64,000 bases of DNA from Streptomyces sp. S.PB5 (lineage in GTDB: Bacteria; Actinomycetota; Actinomycetes; Streptomycetales; Streptomycetaceae), in assembly GCF_030403745.1 (NCBI RefSeq), contig NZ_JAQMWP010000001.1, forward strand, positions 434,001 through 498,000, in the 5' to 3' direction. Below the pieces are notes generated by a model, which saw only the letters and a program-made list of their open reading frames with translations, searched no databases and was not told the DNA's origin. Below are positions 41,214-49,389 of this stretch, in pieces (the first letter of the stretch is position 1; every line of letters starts with the position of its first letter). The position numbers and the translations under genes were made by a program.

Positions 41214-41899
41214 GAGGCGAGGGCGATCAGCCGGCCCACCAGGTCGGCGAACGGCCCGTCGGTCGGCTCGTCCTGGAGCATGACCCGCACCAGCGCGGCC
41301 ATCTCCTCGTCATAGGCCGCGCTCACCGCGGCCAACGCGGCGAAGTCATGGACGAGTTGAACCTCCAGCTCGCCGCGCGGGATGCGCCGGCCGTCCAGCC
41401 AGATCAGCGCGGTCGACTCGGCGAGCGAGATCCAGGAGCGGACGACCAGCTCCAGTCGCGCGGGCGGCTCGGCCACCCGCAGATGCGAAAGGATCTGCTC
41501 GTACGCGGCCTGCCGTACGGAGTCGATGAGCGCGTTGGTCGCCGACGAGCCCACGGCCGGGCCGCCCCGCATCAGCGCCGCGAAACCGGGGCCGTGCTCG
41601 TCGACGAAGTCGAAGAAGCGTCGCATCACCCGCAACAGACGGGCGCCCAGCGGCCCTTCGTGCGCCTCGACGAACCGGCCCGCCAGATCGTCGGCCGCCC
41701 GCTTCAACGCGGCCTCGTACAGGCTGAGTTTGCCGGGGAAGTAGTGGTAGACCAGCGGCCGCGAGATGCCCGCCGCGCTCGCTATCTCGTCGATGGACAC
41801 ATCGTCGGGTGAGCGTTGGCTGAACAGTTCGAGGGCGACGCCGATCAACTGCTGCCGCCGCTCCTCGACTCCCATTCTTCGCCGTACCCCGGTAGTCAT
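41210..41899 (-). CDS. TetR-family regulator of the diiron/reductase unit
   Basis: 229 residues. TetR DNA-binding domain: RRQQLIGVALELFSQ, SIDEIASAAGISRPLVYHYF, then a helical effector domain. It follows the reductase gene by 56 bp on the same strand and is probably the repressor of that unit (inference from position). The N-terminus starts MTTGVRRRMGVEERR; Met9 (41875) is another possible start. Confidence 0.93.
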   Translation of the reverse strand: MTTGVRRRMGVEERRQQLIGVALELFSQRSPDDVSIDEIASAAGISRPLVYHYFPGKLSLYEAALKRAADDLAGRFVEAHEGPLGARLLRVMRRFFDFVDEHGPGFAALMRGGPAVGSSATNALIDSVRQAAYEQILSHLRVAEPPARLELVVRSWISLAESTALIWLDGRRIPRGELEVQLVHDFAALAAVSAAYDEEMAALVRVMLQDEPTDGPFADLVGRLIALAS

Positions 41900-41955
41900 G
41901 CGAACACCTTACCGATCGGATCCGGCCCGGAACGGCCCGGTCCGGCCACGGGTGT

Positions 41956-42969
41956 TCACATATCCAGCACAATCCGCTCACTTCGCGACCGCGAAACGCA
42001 GATGAGCATCGAATCAGCGCGCTCCCCGTCCGTCAGCAACTCGTCCCGGTGGTCCACCTCGCCCTCCAGCACCCGCTGCCGGCAGGTCCCGCAGAAACCC
42101 TGCTCACAGGAGTACAGGGTGTTCGGCAGCTCGGCCCGCACGGCCGCCAGTACGGAGGAGTCCGCCGGTACCGTCAACGTCCGCCCGCTGCGCCGGAGTT
42201 CGACCTCGAAGGCGGTGCCCGGGGCGGCGGCGCGGGGCGTGAACCGCTCCAGGTGCACCTGCGGGAACCGCTCCTCGACCGCGGCCATCAGCCCCTCGGG
42301 TCCGCAGCAGTAGACGGCGGCACCCTCCGGCACGTCCAGCGCGTCGAGTTCGGGCGCCCCGACCACGGCGGTCACCTGATCCAGCGCCTCCAGCTCCTTG
42401 AGGAACGGCATCGACTCCCGTGTCCGCCCGCAGTACAGCAGCCGCCACCGCGCCCCGTCCGGCAGCGCCCGCACCATCGACAGGACCGGCGTGATCCCGA
42501 TCCCGCCCGCGACGAAGACGTACGACGGAGCCTCGACCAGCGGGAAGCGGTTCCGCGGCCCCCGCACCTCCAGCTCCATGCCCTCGGTGATCTGCTCGTG
42601 CACCTCGCGCGAACCGCCCCGCCCGTCCGCCACCAGCCGGGTCGCCACCGTGTACGACGAGGTGTCCGCCGGGTCCCCGCACAGCGAGTACTGCCGGACC
42701 AGGCCCGACGGCAGAACGAGGTCCAGGTGCGCGCCGGGTGCCCAGCCGGGCAAGTCCCGCCCCTCCAGACGCAGTTGCACGACCCCCTCGGCGACCTCCT
42801 CGCGGGCGGCAACCAGCAGCCGCAGCGCCCGCGAGCGAGGGCGCCCGGAGACGGGCTCGTCGAGCGCGGGCATCGGCCACAGGGGCGAGGCCTGGATACG
42901 GCGGCGCATCGCCCGCCGGGTGAGGAAGGCGGCCCCGGCGACGACCGCGACGGTCAGCGGTCTGGGCAT
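41956..42969 (-). CDS. Ferredoxin-type oxidoreductase (FAD/FMN reductase with 2Fe-2S domain)
   Basis: 337 residues. After a short hydrophobic N-terminal segment come a flavin-binding barrel (RQYSLCGDP), an NAD(P)H domain (FVAGGIGITPVLSM, then YCCGPEGLM) and a plant-type 2Fe-2S ferredoxin domain with Cys ligands in YSCEQGFCGTCRQ and LICVS. This domain order is that of phthalate-dioxygenase-reductase-like electron donors. Its ATG overlaps the stop of the diiron-type gene (ATGA at 42969), so the two proteins are likely made together as oxygenase and reductase. Substrate unknown. Confidence 0.93.
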   Translation of the reverse strand: MPRPLTVAVVAGAAFLTRRAMRRRIQASPLWPMPALDEPVSGRPRSRALRLLVAAREEVAEGVVQLRLEGRDLPGWAPGAHLDLVLPSGLVRQYSLCGDPADTSSYTVATRLVADGRGGSREVHEQITEGMELEVRGPRNRFPLVEAPSYVFVAGGIGITPVLSMVRALPDGARWRLLYCGRTRESMPFLKELEALDQVTAVVGAPELDALDVPEGAAVYCCGPEGLMAAVEERFPQVHLERFTPRAAAPGTAFEVELRRSGRTLTVPADSSVLAAVRAELPNTLYSCEQGFCGTCRQRVLEGEVDHRDELLTDGERADSMLICVSRSRSERIVLDM

Positions 42970-43847
42970 CACGCGGTGCTCTTCTCGGCGGCGACGGCGG
43001 CGGGGGAGGAGGCCAGATAGGCGACGGCCTGCTCGGTGCAGCCCTCCTGTGAGGGGTGGTAACCGCGGCTGAGATAGCGGGGGACGGACTTCAGCAGGTC
43101 CCCGGTCGCGGGCAGCGTGCCCTGCCGGCCCTTCAGATAGAACTGCTTGAAGCTCGCCCTGCCGTCGACCAGCGTCGGGTCGTTCTCCATGAAGAACCGC
43201 GCCCCGCGCTGCCACAGGAACACCAGCACCGCGAACGCCACGCCCCAAGTCCGCACCCGGCGCCGGTAGTTGCCGTCCACGTGCATGAAGAGGTCGAAGG
43301 CGACCGACCGGTGCTCGACCTCCTCGGCGCCGTGCCAGCGCAGCAGGTCCAGCATGGTCGGATCGGCGCCCCGCCGGTCCAGCTCCTCGGCGTTCAGCAC
43401 CCAGTCGCCGAGGAAGGCGGTGTAGTGCTCGATGGCCGCGATGATCGCCACCCGCTCCAGGAGCCACCACTTGCGCGGCCTGCCCGGCGGCAGGGTCCGG
43501 TCACCGAGCAGCTTCTCGAAGAACCAGTCGATCTGCGCGGTGTACGGCGTCGGATCGAGGCCCTGCTCCTTCAGATGCGGCAGGACCTCGTCATGGGCCT
43601 GGGAGTGCATGGCCTCCTGGCCGATGAACCCGATGACGTCCTCGCGCAGCCGCTCGTCCTCGATGAGCGGCAGCACCTGCTTGTAGACGTGCACGAACCA
43701 GCGCTCACCGGCCGGCAGCAGCAGATGGAGCACATTGATGGTGTGCGTGGTGAAGGGATCGCCGGGCACCCAGTGCAGCGGGGTGTCGTCCCAGGAGAAG
43801 GACACCTTGCGGGCTTTGAGGTGCACCCGTTCCTGCGTGTTAGACAT
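42969..43847 (-). CDS. PF10118 metal-dependent hydrolase family protein, probable diiron oxygenase
   Basis: 292 residues. The family (PF10118) is annotated as metal-dependent hydrolase, but its conserved residues resemble a ferritin-like diiron centre: FIGQEAMHSQAHDE, the EHYTAF helix and GAEEVEHRSVAFD each offer Glu/His ligands spaced as in E-x-x-H motifs. Translational coupling to a 2Fe-2S reductase strongly suggests oxygen activation, not hydrolysis. This is inference; no substrate can be named. First gene of the unit, followed by reductase and TetR. Confidence 0.85.
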   Translation of the reverse strand: MSNTQERVHLKARKVSFSWDDTPLHWVPGDPFTTHTINVLHLLLPAGERWFVHVYKQVLPLIEDERLREDVIGFIGQEAMHSQAHDEVLPHLKEQGLDPTPYTAQIDWFFEKLLGDRTLPPGRPRKWWLLERVAIIAAIEHYTAFLGDWVLNAEELDRRGADPTMLDLLRWHGAEEVEHRSVAFDLFMHVDGNYRRRVRTWGVAFAVLVFLWQRGARFFMENDPTLVDGRASFKQFYLKGRQGTLPATGDLLKSVPRYLSRGYHPSQEGCTEQAVAYLASSPAAVAAEKSTA

Positions 43848-43916
43848 GGCGTCAATGTACTGGCGGGTAAGTCTGCGAGGAACCCCCGTGCGAGGACTTG
43901 TTGACGCCGGTGTCAG

Positions 43917-45839
43917 CTAGCGCAGCGCGTCGATCGACCGCCCGCTGTCCAGCGTCCCCTTCAGCCCGGCCTGGGTGCCCTCCTTCGTCCTCACCGCGAG
44001 GAGGTTGCCCTGTGCCGAGCCCTTGACGGCGCCCGTCGCGCTGATCGACGCCGTGTCCTTGCTCCCGGCGGCCAGCAGATACCAGGAGCCGTCCCCCGAC
44101 TTCCACAGCACCCCCGCCAGGACGTTCGGATCACGCGGCCCGCACGCCGGCACGTTCTCGGCCTTCGCCGCGACCGCCCCGTACGCCCCGCCCGGCGTCC
44201 GGAACTGCGCCAGCACGCGCGTACCGCCGCCGCGCCAGGTCTCGGCGCGCGTACACAGCCATTGCGCCGTCCCGCTCGCGTCGGGCAGCGACTGCTGGGC
44301 GTACGCCCAGGCGTTCACGGTCCGCACACCCGCGGAACGCATCGCCGACAGCGAGCAGGCGTACGGCGCCCAAGTGCGCAGCGCCGCAGCGCCGGACGCC
44401 TCGCGGGTCTCGCCGGGACGGCCGGTGGTGAGGCGGGCCGGGACCAGTTCGCCGAGGTCGCTCAGCAGGCGGGTGCCGCCCTGGTCGGTCAGCTGCAGGA
44501 CGTTCCAGGAGGTGCAGCTGCCGTTCTGCTGGGAGGGGCCGGCCAGCGGTGCGGTGATGCCGTCCTTCAGATCCAGGTCCATCGCACCGGAGGACGGCTT
44601 CATCAGGTCCCGCTCGGCGGCCTTCTTCACCCAAGGTGCCGTCAGATAGCGGACGTTGCCGTCGGCACGGCCCAGCACGACCGCGCCCGCCTCCGCCGAG
44701 GACGCGCCGTCGACCCGCGCGAAGTCCAGGGCGGCGCCCTGTGTGCCGTCCTTCGGTTCGGCGTAACGGGCGATGCGCAGACCGTCGTAGAGAATCACCA
44801 CGCGCGCGTTGTCGACACTGCCGGCGTAGAGGAGCTGAGCCGGTCCGGAAGGGCCGCCGGACGGGGTGCCCGGAGTGGCCGAGACCTGGACCGTCTCGCC
44901 GGGGCGGGCCCAGACGGCGAGGGCGCGGCGCAGCAGGGCGGTGTCCTCGGTGAGGTCGCCGCGGGCCGGCCAGACGGAGAAGTCGTTGCGCGAGGCGGCC
45001 TGCCAGGCGGTGGCCGGAACCCGGATCACCTGGGCCGGGTCGAGGGCGGCCTGGGCGGCCGGGTTCTGCGCGTACGGCGGGGCGGCGGCGCCGTCGGGGC
45101 CCCAGCCGTCGCCCGGCAGCCCGAGCAGCGCCCCGCACACGGCGACGGCCGCGACGGCGGCGAGCGCGGCCTTCATGTGCTGGCGGCGGCGCATCAGATC
45201 GGTGGGGCGGGCCTGCAGCGAGCAGGGGTCGAACTCGGGGGAGTCGAGGAGCGCGTACTGGGCCGCGACGGTGTCGGCCTCCTCCAGCATCAGGTCCGGC
45301 TCCTCGACCCCGGCCGCCGCCAGCACCCGGCGGACATCGCCGTCCGGGAGCCGCTCCAGGCCGCGCAGGACGTAGGCGGCGCGGGCCGGGGCGGACAGGG
45401 CGGACAGCTGCTGGTCCAGGGCGAGCTCATCGGCGCCGCCCGAGCGCGGGAAGAGCCTCAGACCCCACACCTGGGGGAGCAGCGGCGGCAGCTGGGAGCG
45501 CTTGGGGCGTGCCTTGAAGGTGAGCGGCAGGCCCGCCTCCAGCGCCGAACGCAGCACCTGGAGCCGGACGAAGGCGTACCCGGGGTCGCCGTCCCGGCCG
45601 GTCGACTGGGCCGGGATCACGGGTGTGGAGGCTCGGCCCCGCGGCAGCGCGCGCTGGGTGAGGGCATGCGCGGTCAGGACCCGCCGATTGCGGCCGAGAC
45701 TCGGCGGCAGTACCAGGTAGGCGAGCCGGACGAGCCGTGGGTAGTGCTCGACGAGTGCGGCCTCGGCCTGTTCGACATCGACGAACGGCTCGGGGGAGGC
45801 GGCGGCTGCGGGGCGCGGGGCGACATCCTGTGACTGCAC
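43917..45839 (-). CDS. Membrane protein with sigma-factor-like cytoplasmic region and extracytoplasmic domain
   Basis: 640 residues. The first about 200 residues look like a degenerate ECF sigma factor: EAALVEHYPRLVRLAYLVLP resembles region 2, and LSALSAPARAAYVLRGLE followed by LPDGDVRRVLAAAGVEE resembles region 4. One membrane helix follows (about 226-245, ALAAVAAVAVCGALLGL), then about 390 extracytoplasmic residues with Cys pairs (GSCTSWN, PYACSLSAM, WLCTRAE, VPACGPRD) and no domain I recognise. A TPR-protein gene lies 49 bp upstream on the same strand. Whether the sigma-like part binds RNA polymerase is unknown; several contact residues look lost. Confidence 0.7.
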   Translation of the reverse strand: MQSQDVAPRPAAAASPEPFVDVEQAEAALVEHYPRLVRLAYLVLPPSLGRNRRVLTAHALTQRALPRGRASTPVIPAQSTGRDGDPGYAFVRLQVLRSALEAGLPLTFKARPKRSQLPPLLPQVWGLRLFPRSGGADELALDQQLSALSAPARAAYVLRGLERLPDGDVRRVLAAAGVEEPDLMLEEADTVAAQYALLDSPEFDPCSLQARPTDLMRRRQHMKAALAAVAAVAVCGALLGLPGDGWGPDGAAAPPYAQNPAAQAALDPAQVIRVPATAWQAASRNDFSVWPARGDLTEDTALLRRALAVWARPGETVQVSATPGTPSGGPSGPAQLLYAGSVDNARVVILYDGLRIARYAEPKDGTQGAALDFARVDGASSAEAGAVVLGRADGNVRYLTAPWVKKAAERDLMKPSSGAMDLDLKDGITAPLAGPSQQNGSCTSWNVLQLTDQGGTRLLSDLGELVPARLTTGRPGETREASGAAALRTWAPYACSLSAMRSAGVRTVNAWAYAQQSLPDASGTAQWLCTRAETWRGGGTRVLAQFRTPGGAYGAVAAKAENVPACGPRDPNVLAGVLWKSGDGSWYLLAAGSKDTASISATGAVKGSAQGNLLAVRTKEGTQAGLKGTLDSGRSIDALR

Positions 45840-45888
45840 GTTCAGCAGAACGAGCGAATCGTGCGTTGGTCACCGCCACCCGGGCGAC

Positions 45889-46389
45889 TCAGCCGTCGGG
45901 AGCGACCAGAGCTCGTGCGTAGTTCGCCATCGACCGCTGGTAGCGCGGCAGATGGGGCGCCAGCGCGCCCAGCACGAGCGACAGGCCCTCGCGGTCCCGG
46001 CCGAGGCTGGACAGGCACAGGGCGAGGGTGGCTCGTACGGCGTCGTCCAACTCGTCGCAGGGGGCGCCCAGTTCGGGTGTCAGCAGCTTGACGCCCTCCT
46101 CTGCCTGACCGATGTTCCTCAGCGAGCTGGCGAGCTGGATCTTGGCGCGGCGGCCCTTGTAGCCGGTCAGGCCGAGCGCCAGGGCCTCGCGGTAGAGCGG
46201 CACCGCCTTGTCGGAGTGGCCGGTGGAGTCCCAGGCGCAGGCCCGCTCGAAGGGGGCGTCGGGGCTGTCCTCCGCAAGCTCGGCGACGAGAGTGTCGATC
46301 ACCGCCCGGAAGTCGGCCGCCCGCTCCTGCGGATACTCGTCGAAGGTGGCCCACGCGGCCGTGACGCGCTGTTCCCAGTCCTTGTTCAC
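45889..46389 (-). CDS. Tetratricopeptide-repeat protein
   Basis: 166 residues from GTG 46389. Helical throughout, with TPR-like pairs: ERACAWDSTGHSDKAVPLYR, then IQLASSLRNIGQAEEGVKLL and ALCLSSLGRDREGLSLVL show the W/L-G-Y-A-P pattern of TPR helices. The start was set at VNKDWEQRV, where helical sequence begins; upstream codons look like leader filler. It probably serves as a small protein-binding scaffold. Its position ahead of the sigma-like membrane protein suggests a shared transcript. Confidence 0.8.
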   Translation of the reverse strand: MNKDWEQRVTAAWATFDEYPQERAADFRAVIDTLVAELAEDSPDAPFERACAWDSTGHSDKAVPLYREALALGLTGYKGRRAKIQLASSLRNIGQAEEGVKLLTPELGAPCDELDDAVRATLALCLSSLGRDREGLSLVLGALAPHLPRYQRSMANYARALVAPDG

Positions 46390-46505
46390 CGGCACACTTT
46401 CGCACGGGTGTGCCCACTGGGGCAGCGGATTTGAGTACACCTCGCCCCGCAGCCGTATGCAAGGGGACGGGCACCCAGGCCCACGGGAAGGTTCCGGAGG
46501 AACAG

Positions 46506-46937
46506 ATGAGGTTGACCCGACCGATGCTCGCGGCGACGGCCGCCGCCGCGCTGCTCGCGCTGGCCGGCTGCGGATCCGGCGATGACGACAAGGCCGCCGC
46601 CGTACCGGAGACGGCGACCGGCAGCCTTGAGCACCTGGCCGCCGAGGTGGGCTGCGAGCCGGCCATCCAGATCGACGCCGATGAGATCCGCCAGGCCTCG
46701 TGCCGCAAGAGCGACGCCGACGGCAAGTTCATCCTGGCCACCTTCGCCACCGACCGCGGCCAGCGCGAGTGGATCAACGGGGCCAAGGACTACGGCGGTC
46801 ACTACCTCGTCGGCCGCAAGTGGATCGCCGTCGGTGAGACCCGGACGGTGACCGCGCTGCGCGCCAAGCTCGGCGGTGAGATCGAGGAGGGCCAGGACCA
46901 CACCTCCCACACGGAGAGCCACCCGACGGGCCACTGA
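46506..46937 (+). CDS. Small lipoprotein of unknown function
   Basis: 143 residues. Lipoprotein signal with Cys at residue 22 (LLALAGC), then GSGDDDK. The mature part (about 120 residues) contains two Cys (VGCEP, ASCRK) likely to form a disulfide, and ends in a His/Thr/Ser tail. It resembles small conserved actinobacterial lipoproteins without assigned role. GGAGG lies just upstream of ATG 46506. A long hairpin follows. Confidence 0.8.
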   Translation: MRLTRPMLAATAAAALLALAGCGSGDDDKAAAVPETATGSLEHLAAEVGCEPAIQIDADEIRQASCRKSDADGKFILATFATDRGQREWINGAKDYGGHYLVGRKWIAVGETRTVTALRAKLGGEIEEGQDHTSHTESHPTGH

Positions 46938-46952
46938 ACGCACAGCACGAGA

Positions 46953-46997
46953 CATGAGAGAGCCGGCGGTGGGAATCCCACCGCCGGCTCTCTCATG
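46953..46997. terminator. Long bidirectional terminator
   Basis: A perfect inverted repeat of about 20 bp per arm (starting CATGAGAGAGCCGGCGG at 46953 and mirrored to 46997) centred on 46975, between converging lipoprotein and DUF1996 genes. Confidence 0.9.
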
Positions 46998-47004
46998 CTC
47001 TAGC

Positions 47005-48555
47005 TCACTGGCACCGCTGGCCGGTGTTGATGCAGTTGACCATCTTGTTCATCGTCCTCTTCGAGAAGAAGTTGATGAAGTCGTTGTGGTCGGTGATCGG
47101 CTTGTGCAGGTTCTCCGGGAAGGTGTCCACCGCGTACGGCTTCACGACCTGCCCGTTCTGGATGGTCGGGGCCGGAACGTTGTAGACCAGCCGGACCTGG
47201 AGCTGCGGGATCGCCTTGAAACCGTTGGCGCAGGTGCCGTCCGCCTGGACGAACGCCACGTGCGTACGGTGGTTGGCGCTGTCGATGTTCTGACCGTCCC
47301 AGCAGCTCTGGAAGTTGGTCGTACGGACCACCTGGCTGCCCTGCGGGCAGATCGGGTACTTGTCCTTCAGCTGCACCTTGTTCTCGAAGCCGGTGCAGCT
47401 CCAGTTGACGTTCGCGTTGGCGTTGCCGTTGACGAAGGCCTTGGCGTCACCGGTGATGATGCGCAGGGCCGTCGGCATCGCGACGACATTGCCCTTCTTG
47501 TTGCCGACGAACTTCAGCTGGGCCTGCGCGGGCTGGAGGATCTTGCCCGAGTTGCCCTCGGTGCCACCGCCGGCCGCGTTCTGGTCGAAGTCCTGCGTAC
47601 CGTCCTGCAGACGCAGCACCGGCCAGAAGTACGACGACTTGTCGCCCTGGTTCTGGCAGGTGGTCTGTGCCGCCGCCAGTTCCTGGTCGCTCGCGAAGGC
47701 GTCGTTGCTCTGGTTGCCGACGTAGTCGTGCAGGTGGTGGGCACCGTTGGAGACACCGGGCGCCACGATCACGTTGTCCGTGTTGTGGTTGTCGTTGCCG
47801 TTGGTGCCGCACTTGGTGGTGAAGGTGCCTCGCGAACCCGACTGGCCGTTGGCCGGCAGACCGTTCGCGCCGACCCCCAGCTGGGCGTTGGGCTGGACCT
47901 TCGTGATGTCCACGAAGTCGGCGGCCGTCGGGCCGTTGCCGCCCTGGCCGTTCTGCTGACCGCCCTGCTGGCCGCCGTTCTGCTGACCGCCGCCCTGCTG
48001 CTGGCCACCGCCCTGCTGCTGACCGCCCCCTTGCTGCTGGCCACCGCCCTGCTGGCCACCGGTCTGGCCGGCGTTGGGCTGCGGCTGCTGGGCGGGGACC
48101 CCGGTGCACGCGGCGAGCTGACGGAGGTCGGTGTTGGCACCGCCGGCCCGCTGGATGTTGATCCGGATCCGGTCCAGCGCCGCGCCCCGCTTCTCCTTGA
48201 GCGGGCCGAGGATCGCGTTCTGCACGAACCCCGGGTCGTTCGCCTGCGCCTGACGGGTGGAGGCGAGCCGGGCGTAGGCCTCGGTGATCTGCTTGTCCAG
48301 GTTCGCCAGCTCCGTACTCACGCCGGACCGGGCGCCGTTCGGGATGTTCGTCAGCTTCTGGCCGACGTCCGGGCACTGGATCGTGGCGATCTGCGCCCCG
48401 GCGGCCTTCACCTGGTTCTGTCCCGACCCCGACTCATGCGCCGAGGCATAGAAGTTCGCCCAGACAAGCCCGCCCCCACCGAGCGCTAGGGCTGCCGATC
48501 CCGCGACGACCTTGGTGGTCATCGACGTACGGCGCTTTCGAATGTTGCGTCCCAT
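47005..48555 (-). CDS. Secreted DUF1996 protein with Gln/Gly repeat linker
   Basis: 516 residues. A basic N-terminus and one hydrophobic stretch (about 17-34) act as signal or anchor. A helical region (about 45-145) leads to a low-complexity Gln/Gly linker with six-residue GGGQQQ repeats (about 164-205), then the DUF1996 domain (about 215-510): [42 protein letters not shown] and the [13 protein letters not shown] region. DUF1996 is found in fungi and actinobacteria as an extracellular domain of unknown activity. Start ATG 48555 has GAGGAG upstream. Confidence 0.87.
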   Translation of the reverse strand: MGRNIRKRRTSMTTKVVAGSAALALGGGGLVWANFYASAHESGSGQNQVKAAGAQIATIQCPDVGQKLTNIPNGARSGVSTELANLDKQITEAYARLASTRQAQANDPGFVQNAILGPLKEKRGAALDRIRINIQRAGGANTDLRQLAACTGVPAQQPQPNAGQTGGQQGGGQQQGGGQQQGGGQQQGGGQQNGGQQGGQQNGQGGNGPTAADFVDITKVQPNAQLGVGANGLPANGQSGSRGTFTTKCGTNGNDNHNTDNVIVAPGVSNGAHHLHDYVGNQSNDAFASDQELAAAQTTCQNQGDKSSYFWPVLRLQDGTQDFDQNAAGGGTEGNSGKILQPAQAQLKFVGNKKGNVVAMPTALRIITGDAKAFVNGNANANVNWSCTGFENKVQLKDKYPICPQGSQVVRTTNFQSCWDGQNIDSANHRTHVAFVQADGTCANGFKAIPQLQVRLVYNVPAPTIQNGQVVKPYAVDTFPENLHKPITDHNDFINFFSKRTMNKMVNCINTGQRCQ

Positions 48556-48735
48556 GGAACTCCTCTGACTTCCTTGCGGGGCTTCGAGGCGCCCGACAGG
48601 AGTGAAGCGGCGTCGTTCCATACGGGCGTGACCCCAGGGGTGTTCAGCCGTCTCACAAACAAATCAGAGGATTACTCGGCCGTCAGGCCTCAACAGCCGC
48701 CTGAACAGCGGAGGTTACAGAAAATCAGCACCTGT

Positions 48736-49389
48736 TCACCGGCCCTGGTCCAGATAGGCGAGGACCGCCAGAACGCGTCGATTGTCGTCGTCCGACACTT
48801 CAAGGTCCAGTTTGGTGAAGATGTTGGAGGTGTGCTTGGCAATGGCCCGTTCTGTGACCACCAGCTGTCCCGCGATCGCCGCGTTGGACCTTCCCTGCGC
48901 CATCAGCTCCAGCACCTCCAGTTCGCGCGGGGTCAGCCGCCCGAGGGGCTGATCGGCCGCCGCCCGCCGGGTCAGCAGCTGCTGGATCACCTGCGGATCC
49001 ATCGCCGTACCGCCCGCCGCCACCCGGTGCACCGCGTCCACGAACTGCGCCGCGTCGAACACCCGGTCTTTCAGCAGATACCCCACCCCGCCGGTCCCGT
49101 CCGCCAGCAACTCCCGCGCGTACAGCTGCTCCACGTGCTGCGACAGCACCAGCACCGGCAGTCCGGGCCGCGCCCGCCGGGCGTCGAGCGCGCACTGCAG
49201 CCCCTCGTCGGTGTGCGTGGGCGGCAGACGTACGTCGACCACGGCGACGTCCGGCTCCAGCTCGGCCAGCGCACGGGCGAGCTCGGGGCCGGACTCGACG
49301 GCGGCGGCGATCTCGAAGTCGTGGGCTTCCAGCAGCCGGACCAGTCCGTCACGCAGCAGGAACAGGTCCTCGGCTAGGACAACACGCAA
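48736..49389 (-). CDS. NarL/LuxR-type response regulator
   Basis: 217 residues. Receiver domain with acidic pocket E7/D8 and phospho-acceptor D52 (VVDVRLPP), then a C-terminal LuxR helix-turn-helix (TPRELEVLELMAQGRSNAAI, VTERAIAKHTSNIFTKL). It overlaps the sensor kinase gene by 16 bp, so the two form one two-component system. Its targets are not evident; the gene downstream on this strand is the DUF1996 protein about 180 bp away. Confidence 0.94.
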   Translation of the reverse strand: MRVVLAEDLFLLRDGLVRLLEAHDFEIAAAVESGPELARALAELEPDVAVVDVRLPPTHTDEGLQCALDARRARPGLPVLVLSQHVEQLYARELLADGTGGVGYLLKDRVFDAAQFVDAVHRVAAGGTAMDPQVIQQLLTRRAAADQPLGRLTPRELEVLELMAQGRSNAAIAGQLVVTERAIAKHTSNIFTKLDLEVSDDDNRRVLAVLAYLDQGR

